From Vitis vinifera (taxonomy: Eukaryota > Streptophyta > Magnoliopsida > Vitales > Vitaceae), in NCBI RefSeq assembly GCF_030704535.1, contig NC_081811.1, positions 4,753,001 to 4,817,000 on the forward strand: a stretch of 64,000 bases of DNA, in the 5' to 3' direction. Position numbers and translations under genes: made by a program. Position 1 is the first letter of the stretch, and each line of letters starts with the position of its first letter. Shown piece after piece: positions 27,530 to 38,725 of the stretch. Under the pieces are notes generated by a model, which saw only the letters and a list, made by a program, of their open reading frames with translations, did not search any database and was not told where the DNA came from.

Positions 27530-29090
27530 GGTCATGGAAACAAAGTCTCATGGCTGCAAAATCCAAAATGGTGAGCACACTTTATAAGATCAGTTGGTAA
27601 GTAAGGACTTTGAAAAAAAGGTGATGAGTTTGAAAGCCAAAAGAGAATTTTAACATATCAAATATATTATTTACATTTGGATAGAGTTGAGATTTTTATG
27701 GTGGCTTGGAGTGTAAGACTTGTAGTGTCAAATATTGAGATTTTTCTATGCATCCAACCATGTAAAATGTGATGTTAATAGCTACCACTATGACCTAATT
27801 TACACTCATTCCACAGCAAATTTGTCATGAAACACACTCAATTCGAACCCATAAACCATCTCTCTATTTGATCTTTTTGGTTATAGCCCAATTAAGTTAG
27901 GTTGTTGAAGAATATTAATTGCTTTCAAAAGGGTTGTTATGCAAACGATTAGGATTGGGTTGACACCATCTACCAATTAAAAAAAAATGGAGATATTCTC
28001 CAAATCACTACTCCACTCAATATGATTTTGGGTTTTGTTTTTGATTTGTTTCTCTTTTTTTTTTGGGGGGGGGCTGGTGTTTAATTAAAAAACAGAAGAC
28101 CTCACACAGTTGACCAATCATGGTTTTTTTTTTTTTTTTCTTTGGAGGTCGGAGTGGAAGTTTCTCACACAATTCTAGTTTGGACTCCTGGAATTGGTTG
28201 GAGAAACACTATAATTATTATATTGCGAATCATACCATGGCACTTTTGACATTAGAAACGAAGACTCTGTTGGAGACTGTTCCCATGGAGACTGCATATG
28301 GGTGATTCTGACTATGCTTCTTCCCAAATGATGAAAATGCACTTCCAACATCCTGTTCGGTTCCTAGGAAAAATGAGACAGCGTGATAGACTCAAGGTGT
28401 TCACATGGTGATAATGATGCGTAGTAGTGCAGCGTCTTCCAACCTAGGCTAGGTTGGGCCAGATTGAAGTGTTGGAAATTGGAAGTGTCCTGGGAGCCTG
28501 GTTTGAGCATATAACAATCAAGTGTCTTTTTTTTTTTACTTTTTTTTTAATTTTTTATTTTCATTGGCAAAACAAAGAAATAACGGGGAGTCTGGTGTCT
28601 ATATGCAGCACCAAAGACAGACCTGACTGGGAAAGAATGAACAAACTATAGGAAAGATTTAATTAAGCTCAACAATTTAAGAAGGAAAGGCCCACAAAAT
28701 TTCCCATTAAGGAGTGCAGTAAAACCAGCTGAAGTTGGTCCTCACTTTAAATCAATGAATAATCAGATACACTGAAGTACATTAAACAAGAAATGAACGA
28801 GTTCAATTCCAGAAAAGAAAAAACATTAAAAGCATTCTCAGTCATTCTTTCCATCTCTTTGTATAGTACAAAACAACACAACACAAAATTGACCTCCAAT
28901 ATTTATCTAATGTTGGCTAAAGAAATGAAGTTAAAAAAAAACCGAAAAAAAAGGCAAAGTGGCATATATTCCTGATAAAGCCAGTGGGGAGACGAAAAAA
29001 AAATTAAAATCATACAGGTATCAGCCGGTAATAAGCCATGACCAAGATGGGGTTCATGTCTTTCCTAGTATGAGTGATTCTTCTCCCGTT
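27530..29090. other. Intergenic spacer 3' of ECHIDNA
   Basis: A/T-rich sequence with homopolymer T and G runs near 28060-28140. I see no gene. The last few hundred bases probably include the 3' UTR and terminator of the minus-strand ECHIDNA gene. Confidence 0.45.
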
Positions 29091-29099
29091 CAGGGAACC

Positions 29100-32000
29100 T
29101 TATACAACACTGAATGCTGATTGCAATGTTGATGAGAAACGAGATGCAATGGTTTGGGTGGCAAATTGTTGAATCTGCTTCTTGGCATCTGGAAAAAGGC
29201 AAAGCAGTTTTTAAGCTTAAACAAGGGTTAGATAAGCGGTTGTCAGAATCCATGAGCTCCTCCTGTTTGAGAGTCATCACACTAGAATATGAAAACGAGA
29301 GTTTCCTAAAACATTTCGTGCATTTCTATTTCAATGCATTAAACGCAATACCAGCGTTAGTGTTCCTTAATTTAGAAGGAACTTTTATTGACCAGTTCAG
29401 AGGCCCCAGCATCTCAATACTGACCCAAATGGCAAAAATGCAAGTGGATGAAAGCAACACTTTTCATGAGGATCAACCAGCTCGAAAATGATGATGACAT
29501 GGAAAGTCAGAACACTCCTATGAAATTGATTTATATCAGAACGTCCAGCCATTTGGCTAACATCACTGAGAAGGACATAAGTGATGATGGACCCATTTTT
29601 TAGCAAAATTATTCTTTGTTATGTAATCCTTTCACACCCATGGAAAAGAATGCTCTTTTGCTTAAGGTTTATAAGCATGGGTATGTAAGAGCATTAAAAA
29701 TCACCTCTAAACAAACAATATTATACTGCTACTAAATATAGGAAAGGGTCGAAAGAAATGTAGCTGCATACCTTTGCGACATCTAGTGAATCCAACAATG
29801 TTTGCAATGCTGAGGCTCAAACAAACGCCCACAACTAGGACATAGTCAGGTTCAAATCTTATGATTGAAAATATTCCTAGGAAGATCCAGGCAACAGCCT
29901 GCATGAAAAAAAGCCACAGTAAGAATAAAATTAAATGAAAAGAAAAATTCAAAGATATTTATCGACTTTTCAATGCTGCATGGCCTAGATAAAATCCATT
30001 GTCAATACAGAGAGCAAAGCGTGATGATTTATATTCTGCTAAATGATGTATTAAATATCACCAAGCCCTCTTATTATTTTCCCATCTTTCTAAGCAATCA
30101 CTAGTTACCTATAAAATGAAATTTTCAAAACAGTATTTTCCCCATTTTTCGCCTTTGCTAGGTTACTCCATTTATCTAAGCCTAAAGCCTGAATATTTGG
30201 CACAGCCATAGAAGTCTTGATTTTTCTACTCCACTTAGTTAAATGATATCTTCCAGTAAAACATATGCCCTCACCTCCCTTTTCACAACTTCAGCCTAGG
30301 TCCTTTAGTCCTCTCCTCATCCATGTATTACCAACCATGCTGCTTCTTAATGACAGTAATTGTTTCTGTTTGTAGCACATGACCAAACCTTTGCACCCAA
30401 TTGTCATTCTATCAGCAATTATACAACTTATAGTTTTTGGATTTTGTTCATTATAACTCTGCCCTTAATTCCTTGTCCCTCCACTAGTCAAACTCTAGAT
30501 CTTCATTTGAACTCCACTCATCCATTACAAAGTTTTGTTTCTCTTGCTTCCAGAATTTAATAGCATAAATGAAAGGTTGATTTATTGAGTGTAATGAATT
30601 GTTATAACAAGTTTAGTCTTAGCTCTAATAGTCACCATTTCTTATGCAGATATTTCAAGGATTTAGGTAGAATCAATCATAACCATTTTGGTTCTACAAG
30701 TCAGATTTCTCTGGAATTCATTATAAACTTCTCTGATTAATGAGCTTAGAGCTCTTAGATCATTAACTGAGTTGCTCATTTCCTCTCTTAACTGTTTCTC
30801 CCTCAAGCATTCTCTCAAACACTTTATGTTTTCTTTGAATTTTATCTTGGTATCAAAGCTTTTGATCCTTGAAGGCCTGCTTCCATGGCGTCCAAAGGTT
30901 CCTCTTCTTCCAATGTTACTCATCCTCACTATAATGGTGCTGGTTTGAGTTGAAGTGGCATTGGTTTGAGTTCAAATGCGCAAGTCACTACTCCGATTAT
31001 GCCATCTTTGAATCAAGCATTCACCATCAGGCTTGATCGGTTGAATTATCACCTATGGTGTACTCAGATGCTCAACATTTTGATTGCTAATGGCTTACAA
31101 CTGATCAATTGATTTTTTGTCGTTTATTGCATCAAAACAAAATTTATAACCTAATTCAACTATGCTAAAATAACTCTTGCCCAAACAAAAGGTTTTTTTT
31201 TTTAGCAAAAGCTACGGTATAGTATAGCGGTCTTAGGTGTCGTCCATAGGGATGGATTATTTCCAGTAATTAAGGCTTTAATGAGGGGAAAAGAAATAAT
31301 CGTGATCAAGTGAAATTGGATTGACAATTCATGATAAAAATTCAAAATAACAATGAAATGAAATGAACAATAAAATGTAAAATAAAAGGAAATTAATAAG
31401 AAAAAAAACTCTCAAGAGTTAGGATTTTCTAGAAAACAATCTCTATGGTGAATAGATGTTGAGATCTATTTTTCATCAAGTTAGATTAAAAACCTAAATT
31501 CTCATCTAAACCGATTTTAAATTTAGCTTTAATTCTATACCTAATTTCTCTTCAAATTAGGTTATTCCAAGAGATCAATTTAAACTATATATTCAATTCA
31601 TCTTAAATCATCTTCCAATGATTCATACAATGCAACTATTCGATTTCATTAAATCTAGTTTTCAGAATTTAATGAATCTATCTAGTTTGCAATGTAATAG
31701 TCATTCAAAATAATTTGAAGAGAGAAATCCTCAAAATTCAAGTAATCAATCAATTGGATCAAATTACCTTTGCAATTAAAACTCATTTCTCTAATTCACC
31801 ATAGATCTTGCCTCTAGATCCTCCATTCTTCGAGAAAAACAAGATTTAACTACTTATGCTTGGAGATTTGGTCTCACAAGGCATGTTTGACTAGAAAGAA
31901 AATGAAGGAAAATGAAAAAAAATAAAATTCATTAAGAGAGAATCTAGAAAATTCTACAATCAAAAGTATCCAAAAGCTCTTTAATAAGAAATTCAAGTTC

Positions 32001-35000
32001 CTATTTATAGGCCAAGGTCAGGTGGACACTTAGCAACCTCTCATTGGTCTTCTAGAACCTTCCAAATCCACAAATCTGGAGTTTAACATCAAACTCACAA
32101 TTTCGCATGAGCTTCGTCCATTTCACACGAAGACTGTCATTTTCGCACGGTCGTGCGAAATTTAGTGGAGCAATAGCAAAGAGCTTTCTGGACCATTTCG
32201 CACAGTCATGCGAATCTGCAACATTTGATTTTTGAGCTTCCCTTTGTCATTTTTTCCATTTCCTTCTCTTGATTCCACCTTAACTACTTCCAATTAGCTC
32301 AAATCCTAGTCCAAACCAATTGCATTACTTTTTTTCATTATGCATTTGGATTATCACCAACATTATTTGTCCTCTTCAATTCGATTCATTTCTTTTGTCA
32401 CCAATTTATCAAAATCATACCTTGAAATGATTCCAAAACTTCATAAAACTTGTTAGTAACTCTTGCAAGGGCAACAACATATTAATTAGACATTTTAGGC
32501 ATAATTACTACTCAAAAGATGTGAATCTCATGAGAATTATTACCTAAAATATGTTGCTTTTGAGTAGTAATCAACAACCCTATCCACTAGGGTTTCTTGA
32601 GAATTATGAGATTGTGAATCCAATTTTCATCTCTAGCAAGGACAAATAATGTTGGTGATAATCCAAATGCATAATGAAAAAAAGTAATGCAATTGGTTTG
32701 GACTAGGATTTGAGCTAATTGGAAGTAGTTAAGGTGGAATCAAGAGAAGGAAATGGAAAAAATGACAAAGGGAAGCTCAAAAATCAAATGTTGCAGATTC
32801 GCATGACTGTGCGAAATGGTCCAGAAAGCTCTTTGCTATTGCTCCACTAAATTTCGCACGACCGTGCGAAAATGACAGTCTTCGTGTGAAATGAGTTGGA
32901 TCTACTCATCCCTAATTGAAAGTGTGATGTCTCAGATCATCAGTCTCAATTCTACCTCTTAGATTTGGAATGCTATCGAGACAATCTTCTCCACCATGTC
33001 AAAGGCTCTAATTATGCAACTTTGCCTTCAACTTCAAACTATGAAGGAAGGTGGCTAAAACATGATGGAGTATCTTCTCAAGGTGAACACCATTGTAGAT
33101 AATCTCGTAGCAATCAAAGAATCAATTTCTGAACAAGATCAAATCCTCTACTTGCTTGAAGCATTAGACATAGATCACAACTCCTTTGTGGTTTCCATGA
33201 TCTCTAGACATGAAACTTTGAGTGTAGAAGAGATCCACAGCATGTTGTTCACTCATGAGCATTGCTTGGAGTAACAACATGCCATTGATGAGACAAATCT
33301 TCATCAGGTGAATGTAGCTTCTATGCAATGTCAAGGAAACAACAATAAGAATCAAAAGCTTGGACACTTCAAGTTTCAAGGAGGAAATCAGAATCCAGGC
33401 TAGCAAGAATTCAATCAGCAGTAGTCTGTCCATGGTTGTGGATGTGGTTTCTACAACAAAAACAATGGCAACTCAAGCAGAGGCAACAGCCAAGGTAATT
33501 TTAGTAACAATTTTGTCAATATCCCAGTTCTAATTTCTAATCCTTGTGTTTCACCTTTTGCATCTTCTTTACCTTCTACTTCACCTTCCTCATCATCACA
33601 ACCTTCTCCTACTTCTTTACCTTCTTTGGCTCCTTTGGTTTCTTCCCCTGCTCTTGTGTCCCCTCCTTCTTCTCCTTTCGATCCTTTACCACCTCCTATC
33701 CTCACTAGTACTCATCCAATGATAACACGTGACAATGACAGTATTTTTAAGCCTTGGTTGTGTCTGTCCAACCTCGTTTCCTCTTCCAAAATTTGTGAAA
33801 GTTCCTTTTTTGTGAGGCCATTAAGTTGACTGAATGGCAATAGGCTATGACACTTGGGTATGAGTAATACTTGGATTGTGGTTCCCCAATCTCCTTATCA
33901 GAATGTAATTAGATGTAAGTGGGTGTACAGGTTGAAATATAAGCCCAATGGTAGTATTGAATAGTATAAAGCTCGATTGGTGGCTATGGGGTTTCATCAA
34001 ACTCTTGGTTTTTATTATTTTAAAACATTTAGTCCTATTTTGAAGTCCACTACCATCCGGGTTGCTCTTATTTTAGCCTTAGCAAGGGGTGAATCTTCAA
34101 CAGCTTGACATCAATAATGCTTTTCCTCGCTGATGACTTGGTTAAGCAAATTTTTACAACTCAACCTTAGGGGTTTGTGGACTTGCACAAACCCAATTAT
34201 GTGTGTAAATTAAACAAGGTGCTTTATGAGTTGAAACAGGCTCCACAAGTCTGATTTACCAAGCTTAGTACTGCTCTTCTCCAACGTGGTTTTTGCATCT
34301 CCAAAGTTGATACTTCTATGTTTGTCTATCAGCAGCATCAAGACATGTTGGTTGTCTTAGTCTATGTGGATGATATTTTTGTGACTTGCAGTGGTAATTT
34401 GCTTATTCAGTAGCTCATGTTTTCTCTTAATTCTCAGTTTGCTTTCAAGAACTTAGGACCTCTCAGCTTTTTCCTTGGTATTTGAGGTTGTTCGTTTTGG
34501 TTCTACTCTAAACTTTGTTCAACAAACACATTCAGGATCTTCTTAATCATGTTGGTTTATCTCATGCAAAGCCTATGGCCACTCCCATGTCCTCTAGTCC
34601 TCTTCTCTTTATTTCTGATGGAACTATTGGAGGATCCTAACTTGTATTGTAGCTTGGTTAGTGCTTTGCAATATTGCACTATAATGCTGCTGGGTATTTC
34701 CTATACTGTTCATAAACTATTTCAATTTATGCATGCACCTACCTTGGCTCATTTTCAAGCAGTCAAAAGAGTTATCTGTCCTGTTCAGGGCTCTTCTCTC
34801 TATGGTCTCTCTTTGCAGCCATATTTTTCTCTTGATCTGCTAGATTATATTGATGCCAATTGAGCTTGTTGTCCTCATGATAGGAGTAGTACTAGCAGTT
34901 ATTGTGTCTTTTTGGGTGCTAATCTTATCTCTGTTTTTTTTTTTTTTTGATAGACAAAGGCAGATTGAATTAATAAACACCTAAAAATAGGGGGCACACC

Positions 35001-37978
35001 CTAATCTTATCTCTTAATCTACTTGTATCTAGTTCTAGCAAAAAGGTGGTCTCTCACTCGAGCGCAAAGTTTGAGTGCAAGGGTCTTGCTAATGCTACAA
35101 TTGAGCTCACTTGGATCCAGTCTTTGCTTTGTGAGCTCCATGTTCCTCTTCTTTGCACTCTTATCATCCTTTGTGACAATCTTAGTATGACTTACCTGGC
35201 TGCTAATCCTATGATGCACTCTAGTCCCAAGCATGTTGAGATTGATTATCATTTTGTGCACAAGCATATTCTATAGAAGACACTTATGTTTGGTTCATTT
35301 CATTTGATGAACGATCTTGTTGATGTTAAAGCCTTGCCTACTCAAAAGCTAGTTTCTGAAGCAAGCTCACGGTTGTTTCTACACTTGTGTACTTAAGGGG
35401 ATGTTAAGTGTTATGAATTGCTAGAACGGTTTTAGTCTCAGCTCTAATAGTCCTCTTATGTCAATATTTCAGGGATTCAATTAGAATTAGTTATAACCAT
35501 TTCGGTTGTACACAAAATACTTCTGTAGAATTCACTATAAACTTCTTTTGTGTAATGAGCTATATACTTATAATTTAGAGCTCTTGGATCACTAACTAAG
35601 TTCGCTCATTTTTTTTCTCTTAACTCTCTCTTTCTAGCGTTTTTTTTCCTTTTTTTATTTATTTATGAGTAAAGTCAATTGTATTAAAAAAAAAAAAAAA
35701 AATCTTTCTCTTTCTAGCGTTCTCACAAACATTTTATGTTTTCTCTAAATTTTATCTTATTTTACTATCACTTAATCAATCTTGTCCTCAAATCATCTCT
35801 TCCCTTCAACCTCCACACTTCAATATCATTGATACCATCCTCTCCAAACAAATTAAAGAAATATGTCAATTCACTAAAAGGGAAATGAAGGAAAAAACAT
35901 ATGCATGCTCTTTAAAAAACATTTCTTGCATAAATTTGTCTTCTCTACTTTCCATCAATAATTATGCAACAATCATGTTACTGGGCAAGTACTCTGCAAC
36001 CTTAAAACCAATATTTACTTACATTAAGGTAAATTGTCCACCAAAAGAGCCAAGAATCCTTCTTGTTCATCCGAGCCAATGACTACATCCAAAAACAAAT
36101 AAAATAATTAAAGGGATTGGATGAAATGATTTGTTGAGTGAGTATGAAAATGCTAAATCAAGTATCATAGACACAAAAAGGAAAGTCAAGCCTTAATGCA
36201 CTAATAAATTAGCAACCTCTTGGTCAAGGCATTCGAACTTCCACACACTCTCACCCTGCTCATTTATTTCATTCCACCACCTAAGCCCAACTAAGATCCT
36301 TCCACTAACATTCTTGACTACCCAAAAATCAAGGGCAGCAAGAACAACAGTAACCACAAAAATGATCACAAAACTGTCAAAGAACAATGCTGAAAGAATG
36401 TAGAATGCCAAAGCCGCAGCCTGTCAAAGTTCACAACGCCAAATCATAAAGTTAGGTTGACTCCATTAAACAAAAAAAATGCTGAGTAACAGTTACATAC
36501 TCACCTTGAAGAGCACATGAAAGAAGCATGTCTTTGGGTTGGCATAATTTTCCCCTGCTGGCTGCACATTGAAGTAATAATAATGTTACTTAGAATATGA
36601 GAAGTAATCTTAAGCAAGCCATTGTGGGTCCTGGTTGGAGTTCGATTGAATTTCATGAGAGAGCAAAACTCTATAACAACAGTCAGTCCAACAGGATAGC
36701 ATATTTCAAATTCACAGGGGCCAATTGTTTTTGAGAACAGCACATTCATTTTTTTTTCCCTTTCATGAGTTTTGGTTTTATCTCATATGCAGAAAAATTG
36801 CTTCTTTCCTTTCTCATGGGTTTTGTTGGACTAGCTTTGAAACTTTGATTAGCAGTGTCTAATCATTAGAAACAAGAAAAGCTTTGAGACACAAGTTTAA
36901 AGAGCAAGCTCCAATTTTAAATGGAAAACAAGGATTATTTTTAATCACTCAGAGTGCAAACCTATCAAGAAATATGGGTCCTTTATATGACTATGAGACA
37001 TAGGTTATAATTTCATGTCCATAAAAATTCTGTGGTTTAAACACTCAACAACTTCAGTGAGGTCACTCTGGTTTACATTCCACAAACAATCCATCAGTAG
37101 CATTGCAATATCCATAGTTACAAGTGCAATTAATTGGGTTCACTACAAAAATTCCAAATCCTTTCCTCAGTCTTAACATTGTATTTGTAAATGGGTCCCT
37201 AAGAAGTGCGCCATATATCAATTCCCAAATGGAATCAATTGGTTGGTAAACAAATATGTGATCAACCTAAACAAATGCAAGCCCATATGAAAAAGAATAA
37301 TTTGAATAACTTTAAATCATCCAACAATAAGTTTCATTAGCAATATGTTTGATTGCGTGTTTTAGTTTCCATATTTTTAGAGTTAAAGATTTCTGTACAA
37401 ACCCTCCTTAGCTTAAGCAATCTCAACAAAAACTTCCATATGCCAAAAAATGAAAATAAAGGACTTCATTGATAATGGCTTGACTGATTATCAAAGAACC
37501 ATAGGTTTAAACAGAGATTATGATATCCCTGGAAGAATCATAATTCTAACCTAATCAAATGTTACTTCGAATTCTAATCATAACACGGTCACAATTATCA
37601 AATCAAAACCTCCAAATTCAAAAGAGGATGATTGTCTTGAGATAAAAATAACAAGAATTGGTGTATCTTGCTCACGCTAATGCAATAATACTCCAGCCCG
37701 TATTCCAACATACCAACCAGCTATCATATTCCAAATTTTCTTTCCGTTTCTTTCTTACGAATTCTCAGAAACAATACACAAAAGTCCAACATAATTCCGC
37801 ATAAAATCATCAGAAACACACCTAGACTCAAAAATGCAACAACTCAGAAACACAGATCTAAGATCTATTAAGAACATCCCAAAAAACACCAAAAGGACAA
37901 TAAAAATTGCTAAGATCTGAAACATTACGATCCATATATTACATATAGACATAGATATCACACCTGGTTCTGGTCCAT
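29100..37978 (-). CDS. ECH: ECHIDNA / TVP23-like trans-Golgi membrane protein
   Basis: The product is a small four-span membrane protein of the TVP23/FAM18 family. In plants, ECHIDNA works at the trans-Golgi network with YIP4 proteins in secreting cell-wall polysaccharides and in cell elongation. Six exons read 37978-37964, 36561-36505, 36420-36217, 36082-36023, 29898-29772 and 29188-29100, giving 183 residues (the Arabidopsis protein is about 186). Recognisable parts are ENYANPKTCFFHVLFK (residues 9-24), a hydrophobic pair with FYILSALFFDSFVIIFVVTV (about 30-49), the loop VSGRILVGLRWWNEI, KKDSWLFWWTIYL, and FLGIFSIIRFEPDYVLVVGV. The C-terminus is DAKKQIQQFATQTIASRF, ending in SAFSVV. All splice sites are GT-AG and the frame is continuous. 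Exon 1 encodes only MDQNQ. Intron 1 is 1.4 kb, and intron 4 is about 6.1 kb because it hosts a Copia element in the opposite orientation. Exon 4 is only 60 bp and sits just beyond the transposon block. The gene appears functional. Confidence 0.93.
30583..30847 (+). repeat. 5' LTR of the Copia element
   Basis: It aligns with 35402-35757 over phrases such as agctctaatagtc, ggaattcattataaacttct and ttaactg...agttgctcatt. It ends just before the primer-binding site. Numerous substitutions and small indels separate the two LTRs, even disregarding the poly-A insertion in the 3' copy. Confidence 0.8.
30848..30859 (+). other. Primer-binding site of the Copia element
   Basis: TGGTATCAAAGC differs by one base from TGGTATCAGAGC, the classic Copia site complementary to the initiator methionine tRNA 3' region. 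It lies immediately after the 5' LTR. Confidence 0.85.
30885..31105 (+). pseudogene. Copia gag remnant, N-terminal part
   Basis: Translation from the ATG at 30885 gives a start MASKGSSSSN, an in-frame stop after about 22 codons, then FTIRLDRLNYHLWCTQML followed by NILIANGL, the usual start of a plant Copia gag (UBN2/DUF4219 type). The gag reading is then broken by the insert that follows. It is not translatable as a whole. Confidence 0.75.
32119..32373 (+). repeat. Left arm of a perfect 255-bp inverted repeat
   Basis: Read base by base, this arm is the exact reverse complement of 32639-32893. It contains a self-complementary TTTCGCACGGTCGTGCGAAA near its start and a second near-copy cgcacagtcatgcg. 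The arms are separated by a 265-bp spacer. A transcript through this region would fold into a long perfect hairpin. Confidence 0.9.
32639..32893 (-). repeat. Right arm of the perfect 255-bp inverted repeat
   Basis: Exact reverse complement of 32119-32373. Its outer end coincides with the point where Copia gag similarity resumes, so the arm reaches to the edge of the insert. Confidence 0.9.
32894..33480 (+). pseudogene. Copia gag remnant, C-terminal part
   Basis: Plus-strand reading gives SWIYSSLIESVMSQIISLN, a stop, then IWNAIETIF, MQLCLQLQTMKEGG and, from 33062, MMEYLLKVNTIVDNLVA followed by SISEQDQILYLLEAL. These are typical blocks of the UBN2-type gag of plant Copia elements. Several stops interrupt it. 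A Gly/Asn/Ser-rich tail with possible zinc-knuckle residues follows up to about 33500. Confidence 0.8.
33700..35276 (+). pseudogene. Copia reverse transcriptase and RNase H remnant
   Basis: The pre-RT linker is seen as THPMITRDNDSIFKP. RT blocks include CKWVYRLKYKPNGSI, KARLVAMGFHQT and the catalytic-site block VLVYVDDIFV (34363-34374 encodes YVDD). RNase H blocks follow, with LDYIDAN, SSTSSYCVFLGANLIS and, near the end, SSKHVEIDYHF-like sequence. Stop codons and frameshifts occur throughout, so this is a dead gene. The RNase H part is further split by a small poly-A retroinsertion at 34933-35000. Confidence 0.85.
34933..35000 (-). mobile_element. Tiny L1-like (LINE) 3'-end insertion
   Basis: A 68-bp block begins with a T run on the plus strand (a poly-A tail on the minus strand). 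It is flanked by a perfect 14-bp direct repeat CTAATCTTATCTCT at 34919-34932 and 35001-35014. On the minus strand the end reads ctgcctttgtctatc followed by A's, like the 3' end of plant L1 elements. This is target-primed reverse transcription with extreme 5' truncation. Confidence 0.75.
35402..35757 (+). repeat. 3' LTR of the Copia element
   Basis: It starts TGTTAAGTG directly after the purine tract and matches the 5' LTR along its length. It is longer because a small poly-A insertion with a target duplication sits at 35642-35706. Confidence 0.8.
35642..35706. mobile_element. Second tiny poly-A retroinsertion, in the 3' LTR
   Basis: A 65-bp block with a T-rich start and a run of 17 A is flanked by a perfect 15-bp direct repeat TCTCTTTCTAGCGTT (35627-35641 and 35707-35721). 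The 5' LTR lacks this block, which confirms it is an insertion. The source family is not recognisable. Confidence 0.7.
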
Positions 37979-38403
37979 GGCGAGATACCGAGGAAATTAT
38001 CTACCAATGTTTGATGCGTTCGTCGAGAGCTTGGAGACGATCTCTTGATCTAGCGCCTGAGAAATGGGCCGGATTGGGCTGACACTGACACCTTTAATTT
38101 TGGGCTGGGCTTACCATAGGCTGGAGCCATAATATGAAATGGGCCTCCTTTAACCCATTCCAAAATGGGCGGAGAAATCTCAGAAGGGGTCTTAGCTTGG
38201 ATGGCCTTGGTTCACCCGAACACGGACAAAAAATGATTTAAGACAAGCATTTAGCGCACATTGTTTCTGCCATTAATTTTATGTTTATAGATATAAAAAA
38301 AAAAAACTAAAAATTATGCCAGATTTGAAACCCATTTATTATTATCAATATTTAAACAAACATTTTATCAGACTAATCAAATAAATTATTATTTTATTTT
38401 CAA

Positions 38404-38619
38404 TTATGTTTGGTTTATAAGAAATATTAAAAAAATTACAAAAAAAAATAAAAATTAAAGAGAATGATTTTTATTTTTTTATATGGGGATGTCATGAAAA
38501 AATCCAAAAAAATAAACACCCCTCGATAATTGAATAAACAAGAGAAATTTTTATATTTTTTTTTTCCTTTTGTTATAGTTTTCTTTTTTTCTTTTCTTTA
38601 TTTCAAGAACCAAACATAA
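38404..38619. mobile_element. Short MITE-like element
   Basis: The left end TTATGTTTGGTT is mirrored at the right end by AACCAAACATAA. The interior is non-coding and A/T-rich. The ends resemble those of the MITE at 27199-27526, so it may be a diverged relative. Confidence 0.5.
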
Positions 38620-38725
38620 GGGTGAAAAAACAATAAGAGAAACATAATTTATATATATTTTCCTTTTTTAATTTTTAAAATTAAAATATTTTATATAAAG
38701 TATAAAATTTTTTATATAAAAATAA

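Larger units (their letters stand above)
31106..32893. mobile_element. Insert inside Copia gag, carrying a long inverted repeat
   Basis: The gag similarity stops near 31105 and resumes near 32894 (SWIYSSLIESVMSQI). The roughly 1.79 kb between is unrelated to Copia. It includes a phrase cttaggtgtcgtccataggg and several copies of the palindrome-like tttcgcac-ggtcgtgcgaaa, which I associate loosely with plant Gypsy LTRs. No long coding frame is present. The insert may be a solo LTR or non-autonomous element, partly rearranged to create the inverted repeat. Exact ends are approximate, and some gag codons seem to have been lost at the junction. Confidence 0.55.
30583..35757 (+). mobile_element. 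Decayed Ty1/Copia LTR retrotransposon in ECHIDNA intron 4
   Basis: The element lies antisense to the host gene. It has two similar LTRs (30583-30847 and 35402-35757), a primer-binding site directly after the left LTR and a purine tract (aagggga) directly before the right one. Gag, reverse transcriptase and RNase H remnants read in plus orientation but carry stop codons and frameshifts. Protease and integrase coding sequences are missing between the gag remnant (ending near 33480) and the pre-RT linker (from about 33700). The left part of gag is interrupted by an insert at about 31106-32893. I could not find a clean 5-bp target duplication, which fits an old insertion. Confidence 0.85.

Noticed and set aside
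33451-33705. Minus-strand frame rich in Gly/Glu/Lys
   Set aside because: It is the complement of the Ser/Pro-rich Copia linker and has no independent support.
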